Shown piece by piece: positions 25,171 through 34,071 of a DNA stretch of 34,287 nucleotides (position 1 is the first letter of the stretch; each line of letters opens with the position of its first letter). The notes below the pieces were generated by a model that had not been told where the DNA came from, made no database searches, and saw nothing but the letters and a program-made list of their open reading frames with translations. This DNA comes from an uncultured Bacteroidota bacterium (GTDB lineage Bacteria; Bacteroidota; Bacteroidia; Flavobacteriales; Flavobacteriaceae): contig CABYBK010000012.1 of NCBI GenBank assembly GCA_902517245.1, forward strand, positions 1 to 34,287, written 5' to 3'. Position numbers and translations under genes: made by a program.

Positions 25171-25620
25171 ATGAACGTGGAAAAATCAAATCAAGATATC
25201 GTTAAGGAAGTTTTTGTTAGCTTCCTAGATCATAATGGACATCGAAAAACCCCTGAGCGTTTTGCAATCTTGTTTGAAATATACGACAGTAAGGAGCATT
25301 TTGATATAGAGTCACTTTACATCAAAATGAAGAATAAAAACTATAGGGTGAGTAGAGCCACACTTTACAATACAATTGAACTTCTTTTAGAATGTGGATT
25401 GGTTCGTAAACACCAATTTGGCAAAAATCAATCTCAATACGAAAAGTCTTATTTTGATCATCAGCATGATCACTTTATCTATACAGATACGGGAGAAGTA
25501 AAGGAGTTTTGTGATCCAAGAATTGAACAAATAAAAAATACTATTGAAGAAGTATTTGATGTAGAAATACACAACCACTCATTATACTTTTATGGTACAA
25601 AAAAAAATAAAAAATCCTGA
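25171..25620 (+). CDS. fur: Fur-family metal-responsive repressor
   Basis: The 149-residue regulator has a winged helix with [12 protein letters not shown] and [25 protein letters not shown], then a metal-binding domain with HQHDHF (His99, His101) and [11 protein letters not shown]. The structural-zinc CxxC of classical Fur is replaced by Tyr104 and Thr107 (IYTDTGE); I recall this from other flavobacterial Fur proteins. The ATG at 25171 is preferred to the TTG at 25162, which lies inside the promoter box. The family controls iron uptake or a related metal or peroxide response. purA starts 5 bp after the stop. Confidence 0.88.
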   Translation: MNVEKSNQDIVKEVFVSFLDHNGHRKTPERFAILFEIYDSKEHFDIESLYIKMKNKNYRVSRATLYNTIELLLECGLVRKHQFGKNQSQYEKSYFDHQHDHFIYTDTGEVKEFCDPRIEQIKNTIEEVFDVEIHNHSLYFYGTKKNKKS

Positions 25621-25625
25621 AATAA

Positions 25626-26897
25626 ATGGCGGTAGACTTGCTACTAGGGCTTCAATGGGGAGATGAAGGAAAAGGAAAAATAGTAGATGTACTAACTTCT
25701 TCGTATGATATAATTGCTCGCTTTCAAGGTGGGCCTAATGCAGGGCATACACTCGAATTTGAAGGAAATAAACATGTTCTTCATACAATTCCCTCAGGAA
25801 TATTTCATCCTAAAGCTATAAATCTAATTGGTAATGGAGTCGTTATAGACCCTATAATATTCATTAAAGAAATTGAAGGGCTAAAACCTTATAATATTGA
25901 CTTTAATGAAAAATTATTAATTTCAAAAAAAGCTCATCTAATACTACCTACCCATCGTCTATTAGATGCTGCATCCGAAGCATCAAAAGGGAAAGCAAAA
26001 ATAGGTTCAACATTGAAGGGAATTGGCCCAACATATATGGATAAAACTGGGAGAAATGGAATTCGTGTTGGGGATATTTTGGCATCTAATTGGGAAGAAA
26101 AATATAAGCATCTCAGCATCAAGCATTTAAATATGTTAAAAAGTTATAATATATCGATTGACTATGATTTAGATGACCTCGAAAGTGAATTCTTTTCAAG
26201 TATTGAGAATTTGAAAAAATTTAAGTTAGTAGATAGCGAACAATATCTAATCGATGCGCAAAAAGAAGGAAGTAAAATTTTAGCAGAAGGTGCGCAAGGA
26301 TCACTTTTAGATGTTGATTTCGGAACATATCCTTTTGTTACCTCGTCAACTACAACTGCCGCAGGAGCTTGTACTGGACTCGGAGTAGCTCCAAATAAAA
26401 TCAATGAAGTTTTTGGTATTTTTAAGGCTTATGCTACCAGGGTGGGAAGTGGTCCATTTCCCACGGAGCTATCTGACAGTATTGGAAAAACTATGGCTAA
26501 AGTGGGTAATGAGTTTGGTTCTACGACTGGAAGAGCAAGACGATGTGGCTGGATTGATCTCGTAGCTTTGAAATATTGTATCAATATTAATGGAGTAACT
26601 CAATTAATGATGATGAAAAGTGATGTGCTTTCTGGTTTTAATAAAATTAAAGTCTGTACCGCTTATCAAACTGAAAAAGGTATAATAGATTATTTACCAT
26701 ACGGAATTTCAAATAAAGAAGTTGCACCAATCTTCGAAGAGCTTCCTGGCTGGAAAGAAGATCTAACAGATATGACTAATCTAGACGAATTCCCAGTAAA
26801 TTTTAATAATTATATTTCTTATTTGGAAAAAGCCTTAAACACACCTATAAAAATAGTTTCAGTAGGTCCGGACAGAAAACAAACTATTTTCAGATAA
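25626..26897 (+). CDS. purA: Adenylosuccinate synthetase PurA
   Basis: PurA makes adenylosuccinate from IMP, aspartate and GTP, the first committed step to AMP. Motifs are GLQWGDEGKGKIVD (8-21, catalytic Asp13), QGGPNAGHT with the catalytic His, KGIGPTYMDKTGRNGIR, EGAQGSLLDVDFGTYP, and TGRARRCGWIDLVALKY. The length of 423 residues is normal. It lies 5 bp after fur and 11 bp before the OstA-like gene, so these genes are probably co-transcribed with rel. Confidence 0.97.
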   Translation: MAVDLLLGLQWGDEGKGKIVDVLTSSYDIIARFQGGPNAGHTLEFEGNKHVLHTIPSGIFHPKAINLIGNGVVIDPIIFIKEIEGLKPYNIDFNEKLLISKKAHLILPTHRLLDAASEASKGKAKIGSTLKGIGPTYMDKTGRNGIRVGDILASNWEEKYKHLSIKHLNMLKSYNISIDYDLDDLESEFFSSIENLKKFKLVDSEQYLIDAQKEGSKILAEGAQGSLLDVDFGTYPFVTSSTTTAAGACTGLGVAPNKINEVFGIFKAYATRVGSGPFPTELSDSIGKTMAKVGNEFGSTTGRARRCGWIDLVALKYCININGVTQLMMMKSDVLSGFNKIKVCTAYQTEKGIIDYLPYGISNKEVAPIFEELPGWKEDLTDMTNLDEFPVNFNNYISYLEKALNTPIKIVSVGPDRKQTIFR

Positions 26898-26908
26898 GAA
26901 CCTTCAAT

Positions 26909-28570
26909 ATGTACATGACATATCGTATTGCATTAATCTTTATTCTTACCGCAATTACTCAATTAAAAGGACAAGAAGAAAAAACCATTGAGATTCGCCA
27001 AGCTGGAGGGTCAAAGCAGGATCAAGATGCGTTTCCTGGAGCAAATATTTTATTCAAAAATTTAGACAAGCGGGTCATCCTTTTCCATGATGGAGCATTA
27101 ATAGAATCTGATTTAGCCTACTTCTATGCTAAAGAAAATTTTTTTAAAGCCACAGGAGATGTAATCTTCACTCAAGGAGATAGTTTAAGATTGACATGCA
27201 ATATAATTGAATATAACGGTAATACAAAAGTTGCATTAGCTAAAGGTGATGTATTTTTAAAACGCCCTGACATGTCATTAAAGACAGAAAAGTTAAATAT
27301 AGATCGTGTAAAAAATGAAGCATTTTATAATTCAAAAGGTGTAGTAATTGACAGCTCTAGTACTCTTACTAGTAATCAAGGCATATATTTTATTAACAAA
27401 AAAAAGTATAGGTTTAAATCAAATGTGATAATTGATAATCCTGAATATGAAGTAAATTCTGATCAACTTGATTATTACACTGAGTTAAATCAAGCATATT
27501 TATACGGAGACTCTAGTATCATTGGTGATACTTATACTATAAAATGTGAAAGAGGCTTTTATGACCTAGACAGGGAAAAGGGAGTATTTAAAAAAAATGC
27601 TACACTTTACTATGACAATAAAATTATTAAAGGAGATAGTCTATATTTTGAGAGTGAAAAAAATTATGCAGCTGCAACAAAAAATGTAAGCATCGTTGAC
27701 TCTTTAAATAGCTCAATAATTACAGGTCACTACGGTGAAATTTTTAAGGATAAAGACTCTGCAATAATTACACGAAGAGCCCTAGCAATCAATATAATCG
27801 ACAATGATTCTCTTTTTATTCATGCAGATACACTAGTTGCAACTGGTCCTGAACAAAGACGTATACTTAGAGCATACTATGATGTGAGGATTCTAAAAAG
27901 TGACTTACGTGGTGTTTCAGATTCACTTTATTTAGATGAATCAATTGGTTTAACAAAACTTCTAAACAAGCCTCTTTCAAATCAACAAGAACAGATATTT
28001 ACTGAAGTCGAGCGTAACTTAAATAACCCTGTATTATGGTTTGATAAAAGTCAAATGTCAGGTAATCAAATTCTTTTAATTTCAAATACTGACACTAACA
28101 AATTAGACTCCTTGAAAATCCTTAATAACGTATTTATTATTGAAAAGGATACTTTAAGTATTGATGGATATAATCAAATTAAAGGTGGAATTCTAGATGG
28201 CAATTTTAAAGAAGGTAAGCTCGATAATATTTTAATCACTAAGAATACAGAAATGGTTTACTACCTGTATAATGACGAAGATTTTCAATTAATTGGAATT
28301 GATAAGACTACTTGTAGTGCTTTAAAAATGAATTTTGATGATGGTGAAATCAGTGACATTACTTTTTTAGTAGCTCCAGATGGTGATGTTTATCCAGAAG
28401 ATGATCTTCCAATCAACGAAAGAACATTGAAAGGTTTTGCTTGGAGAAAAAAAGAGCGTCCAGAAAGTGTAAATGATTTATTTGATAAAAACGACAAAGA
28501 GGATCAATTTCCTTCTATTTTAAAATTTAAATACCCAGACACTGGTGGAGGTAAAGTCCCTGTCAATTAG
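26909..28570 (+). CDS. OstA-like envelope protein (LptA/OstA domain)
   Basis: The 553-residue protein has a signal peptide ending near QLKG-QEE. A repeated beta pattern of the OstA/LptA type follows (for example ALIESDLAYFYAKENFFKATGDVIFTQGDSL in part, VALAKGDVFLKRPDMSLKTEKL, and AYLYGDSSIIGDTYTI). OstA/LptA domains build the periplasmic beta-jellyroll bridge that carries lipopolysaccharide to the outer membrane. The protein is larger than LptA and has no LptD barrel, matching the OstA-like proteins of Bacteroidota. A role in LPS transport is inferred. Confidence 0.85.
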   Translation: MYMTYRIALIFILTAITQLKGQEEKTIEIRQAGGSKQDQDAFPGANILFKNLDKRVILFHDGALIESDLAYFYAKENFFKATGDVIFTQGDSLRLTCNIIEYNGNTKVALAKGDVFLKRPDMSLKTEKLNIDRVKNEAFYNSKGVVIDSSSTLTSNQGIYFINKKKYRFKSNVIIDNPEYEVNSDQLDYYTELNQAYLYGDSSIIGDTYTIKCERGFYDLDREKGVFKKNATLYYDNKIIKGDSLYFESEKNYAAATKNVSIVDSLNSSIITGHYGEIFKDKDSAIITRRALAINIIDNDSLFIHADTLVATGPEQRRILRAYYDVRILKSDLRGVSDSLYLDESIGLTKLLNKPLSNQQEQIFTEVERNLNNPVLWFDKSQMSGNQILLISNTDTNKLDSLKILNNVFIIEKDTLSIDGYNQIKGGILDGNFKEGKLDNILITKNTEMVYYLYNDEDFQLIGIDKTTCSALKMNFDDGEISDITFLVAPDGDVYPEDDLPINERTLKGFAWRKKERPESVNDLFDKNDKEDQFPSILKFKYPDTGGGKVPVN

Positions 28571-28578
28571 TAGATACT

Positions 28579-29763
28579 ATGGAAAATTTAGAAAAAGATT
28601 TCTTAAAGTATCAGGCTATGACAACTCCTCACCCCCTTGCACTTGAGATTAAAAGGGCTAAAGGGGTTTATATTACTTCTACAAATGGAAAAAAATATTT
28701 AGATTTTGTAGCAGGGGTTTCTGCTTGTAGTTTAGGACATAGACATCCGAAGGTAATTTCCGCAATTCGTAAACAAATTAATAAGTATATGCATGTAATG
28801 GTTTATGGAGAATTTGCTCAGCAACCAACAGTTCAATTGTGTAAAGAACTTGTGTCAATTCTACCCAAAAATCAACAAAGTATTTTTCTTACAAATTCTG
28901 GAACGGAAGCAATTGAAGGAGCAATGAAATTAGCTAAAAAGGCTACCAGTCGAAATGAATTGATCGGATCATTCAAAAGTTATCATGGGAGTACTCAGGG
29001 GGCACTGAGTCTTTTAGGCTTGGAAAATCAAAAAGAAGGTTATCGTCCTTTAATTCCTGGCTCACGCTTTATCCGATTTAATGATTTAGAAGATTTGAAT
29101 CTAATTACCACTAAAACAGCTGCTGTAGTTCTAGAAACGATCCAAGGGGGAGCTGGATTTGTCCTGCCTAAAAATGATTATCTTAAAAAAGTAAAGAAAC
29201 GATGTGAAGAAGTAGGTTCATTGCTTATTCTAGATGAAATTCAACCAGGATTTGGACGTACAGGTTCTTTTTTTGGTTTTGAACATTATTCTGTTGAACC
29301 TGATATTGTAGTTATGGGAAAGGGTATGGGAGGTGGACTTCCTGTTGGTGCTTTTTCTGCTTCATCTCTATTAATGAAGGTTCTAATGGATAATCCAAAA
29401 TTAGGACATATAAGTACTTTTGGAGGTAATCCGGTGGTTGCTGCTGCATGTCTAGCAACACTCCGTGAATTAAGAGATTCAAATATAATCCGCCAAATTA
29501 AAAAAAAAGAAGCTCTTTTTAGAGATGAATTAAAGCATGAAAAAATTAAAGAAATTAAAGGTAAAGGTCTAATGCTTGCAATAATATTAAAAGATTCAGA
29601 TACCGCTAATAAAGTTGTCTTAAGGTGCATGGATAAAGGGCTACTACTTTTTTGGTTACTATGGGAAAAGAAAGCTGTCCGTATATCTCCACCCCTAATT
29701 ATTAAAGAGAAGGAAATTCGAAAAGGTTGTGCCATTATAAGGGATGTTTTAGATAATATTTAA
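28579..29763 (+). CDS. Class III (fold I) PLP-dependent aminotransferase
   Basis: The 394-residue enzyme has FVAGVSACSLGHRHPKV near the N-terminus, NSGTEAIEGAMKLA for phosphate binding, SYHGST, LDEIQPGFGRTGSFFGFE with the PLP-contacting Asp, and the Schiff-base Lys248 in VMGKGMGGGLPVGA. It resembles acetylornithine and 4-aminobutyrate aminotransferases, but neither arginine nor GABA genes are adjacent, so the substrate is unknown. It starts 8 bp after the OstA-like stop. About 100 bases without a gene follow, with no clear terminator. Confidence 0.9.
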   Translation: MENLEKDFLKYQAMTTPHPLALEIKRAKGVYITSTNGKKYLDFVAGVSACSLGHRHPKVISAIRKQINKYMHVMVYGEFAQQPTVQLCKELVSILPKNQQSIFLTNSGTEAIEGAMKLAKKATSRNELIGSFKSYHGSTQGALSLLGLENQKEGYRPLIPGSRFIRFNDLEDLNLITTKTAAVVLETIQGGAGFVLPKNDYLKKVKKRCEEVGSLLILDEIQPGFGRTGSFFGFEHYSVEPDIVVMGKGMGGGLPVGAFSASSLLMKVLMDNPKLGHISTFGGNPVVAAACLATLRELRDSNIIRQIKKKEALFRDELKHEKIKEIKGKGLMLAIILKDSDTANKVVLRCMDKGLLLFWLLWEKKAVRISPPLIIKEKEIRKGCAIIRDVLDNI

Positions 29764-29862
29764 AAATTATATGTTAACTATTTTGTTAAAAACAATATGA
29801 GTTACAATGGATTTACTCTAATAGGAGTTTCTATTTTTAAATAAATAATTTAGACAACATAT

Positions 29863-31233
29863 ATGCTAAATTACAATTCTGAAGAAACACAATCATCCGT
29901 ATTGAAATTTGAGCAAATGCTCAAAACCAACCTAATTTATTTCTTTGATGCACAAGAATTTGAAGATATAATTATTCATTATCTAGGGTTTGGTGAAAAT
30001 CAACTCGCTAAAAAAGCATTAAAACTTGCTCTTGAACAACACCCTAGTAGCTACGAACTAATGTTATTACAAAGTGAGATATTTATTTTGGAAGAAAAAT
30101 ATGAGTTAGCGCTTGAAGTACTTGAGTATGTTGAAAAAATAAATCCATTTGATGAAGAAATTGCTTTACAGAAAGCAAGTATTTCATCTAAAAAGGGTGA
30201 CCACAAAACATCGATTAATCAATTACATCAGGCATTAAGTATTTCAGAAGACCCCTTGGAAATTTGGAATCTTCTAGGTATGGAGCATTTATTAGCAGAG
30301 GAATTTAAAGAAGCTTCATTTTTTTTTAAAAACTGTTTAGATGAAAATCCAGAAGATTATCCCTCTCTTTACAACTTACTTCATTGCCATGAACAGTTAG
30401 GACAAGTTGAATCAGCTATATCTTGTCTAAATAAAGTTCTTGAATTTGATCCATATAGCGAGATCGCCTGGCTACAATTAGGTAAAATACTAGTCAAATC
30501 CGGGAAAATTAAAGAGGCTCTCTCTGCTTTTGATTTTGCAATAATAAGTGATGACTCTTTTTCAGGTGCTTACATTGAAAAGGGTATTTTATTAGAATCT
30601 ATCGGTAGAATTAATGAAGCCATTGAAAATTATGAAGTTGCCATGAAAACTAATGACCCAACCTCATTTATCCATAAATGTCTTGGAAGGTGTCATGAGA
30701 GTTTAGGAAATTATGAACTAGCACAAAAATTTTACATTAAATCAATACAGCTAGAACCTTCAAATGAAAAAAGTTGGGAATCGCTAATCCTTTTTTATTT
30801 TAATCAAAAAAAATATAAGAAGGTTAAATTTTATTTGGATCGTGCCTTAAAAAGTAATAGTGACTCTATTAGTCTTTGGAAAAAAAGCTTAGAGCTATAC
30901 ACTTTGACTGGTAAAAAAGAAAAAGCGATTGACAGTTGTAGAAAATTAATTGAATTAGGAAATTATGAATCAGAAATACTTATTCAATTTCTCGATCTTT
31001 TAATTGACGAAAAAAAATGGATTGAAGCTTATAAAATTGGCAAAGAGGCTTATATCTCATTTCCAGAAAACAGAAAAATAGCTATAAGGATCGCTGGTTG
31101 TTGTTTTTATTTAAGCAAAAATGATGAGGGACTTTATATTTTAAATCCTAGCACAATTAACAATTCAGAACAAGCTCTTTTCAGCTCGCTTTTTCCAAAT
31201 TTTAAAAAGCTCCTTATTGACTCTCTAATTTGA
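29863..31233 (+). CDS. Tetratricopeptide repeat protein, cytosolic
   Basis: The 456-residue all-helical protein has at least eight TPR-like repeats spread over about 45-420, such as KYELALEVLEYVEKINPFDEE, QVESAISCLNKVLEFDPYSE, RINEAIENYEVAMKTNDP and NYELAQKFYIKSIQLEPSNE. There is no signal peptide or membrane segment. TPR proteins act as protein-interaction scaffolds; the partner is unknown. The gene stands between the aminotransferase and the PopT pair, an arrangement I recall from other flavobacteria. The start is ATG 29863. Confidence 0.85.
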   Translation: MLNYNSEETQSSVLKFEQMLKTNLIYFFDAQEFEDIIIHYLGFGENQLAKKALKLALEQHPSSYELMLLQSEIFILEEKYELALEVLEYVEKINPFDEEIALQKASISSKKGDHKTSINQLHQALSISEDPLEIWNLLGMEHLLAEEFKEASFFFKNCLDENPEDYPSLYNLLHCHEQLGQVESAISCLNKVLEFDPYSEIAWLQLGKILVKSGKIKEALSAFDFAIISDDSFSGAYIEKGILLESIGRINEAIENYEVAMKTNDPTSFIHKCLGRCHESLGNYELAQKFYIKSIQLEPSNEKSWESLILFYFNQKKYKKVKFYLDRALKSNSDSISLWKKSLELYTLTGKKEKAIDSCRKLIELGNYESEILIQFLDLLIDEKKWIEAYKIGKEAYISFPENRKIAIRIAGCCFYLSKNDEGLYILNPSTINNSEQALFSSLFPNFKKLLIDSLI

Positions 31234-31310
31234 ACTATCAATTTATAATTAATTTGAACTAATTAGTTTAAATTTGGTTCTATACCTTTGAGTTCTATAA
31301 TAGTTGATTT

Positions 31311-32258
31311 ATGAGATACCTTCTTCTCTATTTAAAAGGCGTTTTGATGGGTGCTGCAGACTTAGTCCCAGGAGTTTCTGGAGGCACCATAGCTTTAATA
31401 ACAGGGGTTTATAAAGAGCTTTTAGAAAGTATAAATAATTTTTCCTGGAAAAAAATTAAGTTGCTTAAAAATGGGAAGTTAAAAGAATTTTGGAATCAAA
31501 TAAATGGATCATTCCTTTTATCATTATTTAGTGGTATTTTAAGTAGTATTTTGCTTCTATCACGAGCTTTAGAATGGTTAATAAATAATGAACCTATTGC
31601 ACTCTGGTCTTTCTTTTTAGGATTATTGACAGCCAGTATTTTATATTTAATAAAAACAGAATTAAAATATAATCTGAACTCGATATTTTTTCTTGTAGTT
31701 GGTTGCTTAATTTCTTTTTTCATTACACAATTAAGTATTTTCACAAATGAACTCCCGATTTGGTACATATTTATTGCTGGTTTTTTTGGAATTTCTGCAA
31801 TGATTCTTCCTGGACTTTCCGGTGCTTATATTTTGGTTTTAATGGGCGTTTATAAAGAAATATTATCGATGGTTAGACAAGCCCAAGATCTTGTTTTTAA
31901 TTTTAATCAGGAACAGTTTTTTGAGGTAACATCAACATTAAGTATTTTTATTCTAGGAATTCTTTTAGGTATTAAAATTTTTTCAAAATTATTATCATGG
32001 CTACTTAATTATCATCATGAAACGACTTTTGCCATTCTCATCGGATTAATGATAGGAGCCTTGGGTAAAGTTTGGCCATGGAAAAATCAAATCTCAAACA
32101 TTGGTGAAAACGATCTCAAATTTAATATCGCAGTTCTTCCACAAAATTTCGATGGCTCATCGCCTGATATTGAAAAATCACTAATTCTTATGTTTCTAGG
32201 TTTTATTTTAGTATTTGTTTTAGAACAAAGCAAAATCTTATCAAAAAATGAAACTTAA
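31311..32258 (+). CDS. DUF368 (PopT-family) polyprenyl-phosphate transporter, copy 1
   Basis: The 315-residue polytopic membrane protein has about eight hydrophobic spans. It has the two family motifs, DLVPGVSGGTIALITGVY (18-35) and ILPGLSGAYILVLMGVY (about 165-182), which look like an inverted internal repeat of PG(V/L)SG loops. DUF368 proteins, called PopT where studied in other bacteria, recycle undecaprenyl phosphate across the inner membrane for cell-wall and polysaccharide synthesis. A TACCTTTG box lies at 31283-31290, but without a well-spaced -33 element. Its 3' end overlaps copy 2 by 11 bases. Confidence 0.85.
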   Translation: MRYLLLYLKGVLMGAADLVPGVSGGTIALITGVYKELLESINNFSWKKIKLLKNGKLKEFWNQINGSFLLSLFSGILSSILLLSRALEWLINNEPIALWSFFLGLLTASILYLIKTELKYNLNSIFFLVVGCLISFFITQLSIFTNELPIWYIFIAGFFGISAMILPGLSGAYILVLMGVYKEILSMVRQAQDLVFNFNQEQFFEVTSTLSIFILGILLGIKIFSKLLSWLLNYHHETTFAILIGLMIGALGKVWPWKNQISNIGENDLKFNIAVLPQNFDGSSPDIEKSLILMFLGFILVFVLEQSKILSKNET

Positions 32259-33270
32259 TTTAAAAAAATCAAATTACTTTAAAGATTTTATTCTAGTCGT
32301 TCAGGGTATTGCCATGGGAGCTGCAAATAAAGTTCCAGGAGTTTCAGGAGGAGTTGTGGCTTTAGTTGGAGGTTTCTACGAAACTCTTATTTTTTCCTTT
32401 CAACGTTTTAATTTAAAAGCGTTAAAGTTTCTTCTGAACAGAAAGTTTAAAAGTTTTTGGAGATATGTGAATGGTCGTTTTCTTACTTTACTATTTAGTG
32501 GAGTTGTAATAAGCTATTTTAGTGTTTCACTGCTTTTAGATTATTTATTAAGTAATTATGAAACGCTTGTTTTAGGAAGTTTTTTTGGTATGATTATAGG
32601 ATCCTTATATTTAGTTATCACTAGAGTTAGAATATGGAAGACGTCTACTAGAGTATTACTTTTATTGGGACTTAGCTTTGGGTTATTAATTAGTTATCTA
32701 CGTCCCGTTGCTGAAAACGATCAACTTTACTTTGTCTTTTTTTGCGGAATAATTAGTGTTTCAGGAATGACTATCCCTGGTTTATCAGGATCTTTTTTAC
32801 TTTTAATTCTAGGCAATTATAATCTGTTACTTGTTGATGCTGTAAATGCACTTTTTCTTGTTTTATCTGATATTATTTTTCTAAATTTCGATTCATTATC
32901 AAATCCCATAATTCAGAGGCTTTTAGTTATAATATTTGTTTTTACGATTGGTTCATTAAGTGGACTGATTCTATTTTCAAATATTCTTAAATGGGTTTTA
33001 AAAAAATTTCCGGAACAAACCCTGTCTGCTATAGTTGGATTTATTAGTGGTACTCTCATCTTAGTTTATCCATGGAGAAAAAAAGTCCTCTTGTATGACG
33101 ACAATGGAAGTTTAATAATCAACGCTTCGGGAAATCCAATGTTTTCAAATTATAACTATTATTACCCAGATTTTAAAGATTTTGAAACCTATGGTGTATT
33201 TTTAACTATTATTTTAGGAATTAGCCTTCTGTTCTTATTAAATTACTATGATAAAAAAAGAACTAATTAA
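32248..33270 (+). CDS. DUF368 (PopT-family) polyprenyl-phosphate transporter, copy 2
   Basis: This 340-residue paralogue of the preceding gene has the motifs KVPGVSGGVVALVGGFYETL (28-47) and TIPGLSGSFLLLILGNY (about 174-190). It also shares features such as FWRYVNGRFL, matching FWNQINGSFL of copy 1. The copies are clearly diverged, so this is an old duplication. An additional hydrophilic loop of about 40 residues (270-310) precedes the last span. The same transport role is inferred. Its end overlaps aroE by 23 bases, so all three are translationally linked. Confidence 0.85.
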   Translation: MKLNLKKSNYFKDFILVVQGIAMGAANKVPGVSGGVVALVGGFYETLIFSFQRFNLKALKFLLNRKFKSFWRYVNGRFLTLLFSGVVISYFSVSLLLDYLLSNYETLVLGSFFGMIIGSLYLVITRVRIWKTSTRVLLLLGLSFGLLISYLRPVAENDQLYFVFFCGIISVSGMTIPGLSGSFLLLILGNYNLLLVDAVNALFLVLSDIIFLNFDSLSNPIIQRLLVIIFVFTIGSLSGLILFSNILKWVLKKFPEQTLSAIVGFISGTLILVYPWRKKVLLYDDNGSLIINASGNPMFSNYNYYYPDFKDFETYGVFLTIILGISLLFLLNYYDKKRTN

Positions 33271-34000
33271 TCAATTTGGCCTCGTTGGTAAAAACATAGA
33301 CTATTCTTTTTCAAGAGAATATTTTACCTCAAAATTTAAAAATGAAAAAAAAGTTGACTATCGTTATGTAAATTATGATATAACAAGTATTGATAAATTC
33401 AAAGAAGTTATAACAATAAAACCGATACCTATAGGCCTTAATGTAACTACTCCATATAAAAAAGAAGTTATTTCTTATTTAGATAAACTTTCTACAGAAG
33501 CAAAGGCTATTCAAGCTGTTAATACAATTGTATTTGATCAAAATAAGAAGCTAATAGGTTATAATACCGATTATATCGGTTTTGAAAAATCATTATTTGA
33601 AAGCGCTGATAAAAGACCAAAAAAAGCAATAATATTGGGAACAGGAGGAGCATCGTCTGCTGTAAGATTTGTTCTTGATAAAATAGGTTGCAAATATAAA
33701 TTCGTATCTCGAAATCCTAAAAAAAATCAATTGTCTTATGATAAGATTACAAAAAAATATTTAGATGAAATTGACTTAATTGTGAATACAACCCCATTAG
33801 GAACATACCCGGGTGTAAATAATTCGCCACCAATTCCATATGAATATATCAACTCTAGACATTTTTTATTTGATTTAATATATAATCCGAGTGAAACAAG
33901 GTTTCTTAAAGAAGGTAGACAAAGAGGTGCAAAAACAACAAATGGTTATAAAATGCTTGTTTACCAAGCTGAAGAGTCCTGGAAACTTTGGAATCATTAA
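33248..34000 (+). CDS. aroE: Shikimate dehydrogenase AroE
   Basis: AroE reduces 3-dehydroshikimate to shikimate with NADPH in aromatic amino acid synthesis. Motifs are NVTTPYKKEV with the catalytic Lys71, AVNTIV, GYNTDYIGFEKSL with the paired Asp, the dinucleotide loop GTGGASSAV, VNTTPLGTYPG, and NGYKMLVYQAEESWKLW. At 250 residues it is slightly shorter than the E. coli enzyme, as usual for this phylum. The start lies inside copy 2 of the PopT pair. Confidence 0.95.
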   Translation: MIKKELINQFGLVGKNIDYSFSREYFTSKFKNEKKVDYRYVNYDITSIDKFKEVITIKPIPIGLNVTTPYKKEVISYLDKLSTEAKAIQAVNTIVFDQNKKLIGYNTDYIGFEKSLFESADKRPKKAIILGTGGASSAVRFVLDKIGCKYKFVSRNPKKNQLSYDKITKKYLDEIDLIVNTTPLGTYPGVNNSPPIPYEYINSRHFLFDLIYNPSETRFLKEGRQRGAKTTNGYKMLVYQAEESWKLWNH

Positions 34001-34071
34001 TTCAAATTTGACTCATTCTGCTTTCAGATTTAAAAAAAATTGTATTTTATTTGTAATTAGACATTTAACTC

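Noticed and set aside
29286-29735. A 149-residue frame antisense to the aminotransferase
   Set aside because: It lies wholly opposite conserved PLP-enzyme sequence and has no recognisable domain or start context.
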